Shown here in pieces: positions 5,852 through 7,345 of a DNA stretch of 7,345 nucleotides. The position numbers and the translations under genes are program-made. Origin of the DNA: an uncultured Alphaproteobacteria bacterium (GTDB lineage: Bacteria; Pseudomonadota; Alphaproteobacteria; Micavibrionales; Micavibrionaceae); NCBI GenBank assembly GCA_937128575.1, contig CAKZMN010000355.1:1-7345 (forward strand), read 5' to 3'. The notes below the pieces were generated by a model. That model ran no database searches and was not told the DNA's origin. It was given only the letters and a program-made list of their open reading frames with translations. Position 1 is the stretch's first letter. Each line of letters starts with the position of its first letter.

Positions 5852-7243
5852 TTATGCCATTTTGGTAATACGAGAGATAAAAAATCCGTCCATCCCACCA
5901 AGCGCGGCCTGATGCAAAGGCAAAATACGCATATCACCATTTTCAGTGATCGCCTCATCCAAGCCACCAACTTCATCGGCGCGAATAGGGATTTTATACG
6001 CATCATCATGCGTCTCAAACAATTTCAAAATTTGATACTCGCCCTCGGCCATTTGCAATGAACACGTACAGTATATAAGTACCCCACCCGGCGCGAGCAT
6101 GCTGTAGGCATTCGCCAAGATATTACCCTGCACATGAATAAGGCGCTCCATATCTTGAACCGTTTTCAGGTGCGCCACATCGGGGTTCCGGCGAATTGTG
6201 CCTGTCGCGCTGCAGGGCGCATCAAGCAAGATAAAGTCAACCGGTTCCTTAGGCTGCCAAGCGGTTGCATCCGCCACTAAAATTTCTACATTATCCTGCA
6301 GGCGTACGCGTTCTAGGTTTTGCGATAAACGCTTCAAACGTTTGGCGGAGCGATCAACCGCCGTAACATGCGCGCCCTTTGCCGCGAGCTGCATTGTCTT
6401 ACCGCCGGGCGCAGCGCATAAATCAATAACCTGCCGACCATCAACATCACCAAATAAATTCGCCGGTATAGCCGCAGAAGCGTCCTGCACCCACCACATA
6501 CCGTCATCAAACCCCTCGCGCTCATGCACCGCGCCGCCAGAGGGTACGCGTAAACTGCCCGCACCCACCTGCGTTGCCTTAAAGGCGCTGGCCCAATAAT
6601 TGCGGTCTTTTTCATTATTAATCGTAATATCCAAGGGCGCTTCGGATATATTCGCGCGCGCAATTTCTGCCGCGCCGCGTAATTCATAATCCTCAATCCA
6701 CGTCTTCAAAAGCCAATCAGGCGTATTTAAACGCGCCTCATCTTGTCGACTTCCCCATTCGCGACCAACTCGCGTTATCGTACGCAGCAAGCCATTCACA
6801 AACCCCTTTTGTCTATCCATCTCCGCCGCATCCGCAAGACGTACAGATGTATCAACCGCGGCGTGATCAGGCACTTCCATGAACATAATTTGGGCAACGC
6901 CCATACGTAGAATGTTTTGAAGCGTGATATTTTTCTGCGCTGATTTCTTCTCAGCCTTCATAATTAAATCATCAATTTGACCAAGACGGCGCAAAGTCGT
7001 CGAAACAATCATCCGGCAAAATGCGCGATCGCGCGATGGCAGGGCCCTAAAACCAACATCACCATCCAGCGCATTATCCAGCGCTTGGCGCTGACCCAGC
7101 ACAATATTAAGCAGCCCCAGCGCAACCTGACGCGCCGCCAACATTTCACCGCTGGAAATGTCATCCCCCGCCTCGCGGTCCGCATATAAATCATGTTCGT
7201 TCATTTCCGGTGGCTTCGGCGTAGAGGAATCGGAGGAGCTCAT
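5852..7243 (-). CDS. rsmB: 16S rRNA (cytosine(967)-C(5))-methyltransferase RsmB
   Basis: RsmB methylates C967 of 16S rRNA using S-adenosylmethionine. The 463-residue product has an N-terminal NusB-like RNA-binding domain at about 34-165 (for example ARQVALGLL and LPSRDRAFCRMIV) and a C-terminal Rossmann-type methyltransferase domain. The SAM-binding motif LCAAPGGKT is at 275-283 and is preceded by the family's WVQDASAAIP (251-260). The two RsmB/NSUN cysteines are present: Cys344 in DAPCSATGT (341-349) and Cys394 in YCTCSL (391-396). In this family the second is the nucleophile on cytosine. RRNPD (351-355) is also conserved. E. coli RsmB is 429 residues, so the N-terminus may be about 20-30 residues too long; ATG codons exist at residues 1, 14 and 34. 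The first ATG is 3 nt after the stop of an upstream gene, so the two are probably co-transcribed. A 123-nt gap follows before rpe. Confidence 0.96.
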   Translation of the reverse strand: MSSSDSSTPKPPEMNEHDLYADREAGDDISSGEMLAARQVALGLLNIVLGQRQALDNALDGDVGFRALPSRDRAFCRMIVSTTLRRLGQIDDLIMKAEKKSAQKNITLQNILRMGVAQIMFMEVPDHAAVDTSVRLADAAEMDRQKGFVNGLLRTITRVGREWGSRQDEARLNTPDWLLKTWIEDYELRGAAEIARANISEAPLDITINNEKDRNYWASAFKATQVGAGSLRVPSGGAVHEREGFDDGMWWVQDASAAIPANLFGDVDGRQVIDLCAAPGGKTMQLAAKGAHVTAVDRSAKRLKRLSQNLERVRLQDNVEILVADATAWQPKEPVDFILLDAPCSATGTIRRNPDVAHLKTVQDMERLIHVQGNILANAYSMLAPGGVLIYCTCSLQMAEGEYQILKLFETHDDAYKIPIRADEVGGLDEAITENGDMRILPLHQAALGGMDGFFISRITKMA

Positions 7244-7246
7244 AAC

Positions 7247-7345
7247 TTAAGACACTTTCTTGGCTTGAAGGTCATTCATAATCGTCTGCGCAAGATCGCA
7301 ACAATGCTTGATCAATTGCGCATAAAGATCCCTGATAAAGGCCTC
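7247..7345 (-). CDS. Unidentified protein, C-terminal 32 residues only
   Basis: A minus-strand frame is open from the window edge to a TAA at 7249-7247 and encodes 32 residues, including EAFIRDLYAQLIKHCCDLAQ and an end of LQAKKVS. It looks helical and amphipathic, with two adjacent cysteines, and I do not recognise the family from so little. Evidence for a real gene is the same direction as rsmB, the 3-nt spacing to the rsmB ATG, and protein-like codon content up to the stop. A 32-codon open frame can also occur by chance, so this is tentative. Confidence 0.5.
   Translation of the reverse strand, partial: EAFIRDLYAQLIKHCCDLAQTIMNDLQAKKVS

Noticed and set aside
6198..6599. Plus-strand open frame of 133 codons
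   Set aside because: It lies entirely antisense to the rsmB methyltransferase domain, has no ribosome site and has low-complexity composition typical of a reverse-strand shadow.
1..7345. A novel defence, mobile or biosynthetic system
   Set aside because: Every gene longer than 60 codons that I accept belongs to a known family, all lie on one strand, and there are no transposase, integrase, repeat array or attachment-site signals.

Overview
The window is a compact block of chromosomal housekeeping genes, all transcribed from the minus strand. In order of transcription (high to low coordinate) it holds: the tail of an unidentified gene, rsmB, rpe, a heparinase II/III-like gene, radA, cvpA and the first 354 codons of purF. 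No rRNA, tRNA, mobile element, CRISPR array or phage gene is visible. I see no convincing plus-strand gene; plus-strand open frames are antisense shadows.

The organism is most likely an alphaproteobacterium of moderate G+C (near 50 % by eye, rich in GCGC). The main argument is gene content. The sequence of the heparinase II/III-like protein, its position behind rsmB and rpe, and the radA-cvpA-purF order are all known from Alphaproteobacteria. The lineage within the class cannot be fixed from this window. One point is discordant: PurF reads much more like the E. coli-type enzyme than the Bacillus-type enzyme I would expect in many Alphaproteobacteria.

Layout: 7247-7345 is the 3' end of an upstream gene, only 3 nt before rsmB. 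rsmB (5852-7243) encodes the 16S rRNA m5C967 methyltransferase. A 123-nt gap (5729-5851) carries a good sigma70-like promoter and a hairpin that would lie at the 5' end of the rpe transcript. rpe (5063-5728) is 10 nt from the heparinase-like gene (3406-5052), whose Shine-Dalgarno overlaps the rpe stop codon, so the two are probably co-transcribed. An 82-nt AT-rich gap (3324-3405) precedes radA (1920-3314), and a 122-nt gap with two inverted repeats (1798-1919) precedes cvpA (1069-1797). purF (1-1062) follows cvpA after 6 nt and runs off the window.

Functionally these are unlinked core jobs: rRNA modification, pentose phosphate interconversion, recombination repair, a membrane protein of poorly defined role, and the first committed step of purine synthesis. 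Rpe and PurF are connected only loosely through the ribose-5-phosphate/PRPP supply. The least understood gene is the heparinase-like one, which has no visible export signal. I found no evidence for an undescribed multi-gene system; the points worth following are the type of PurF, the cytosolic heparinase-like protein, and the leader structures of rpe, radA and cvpA.
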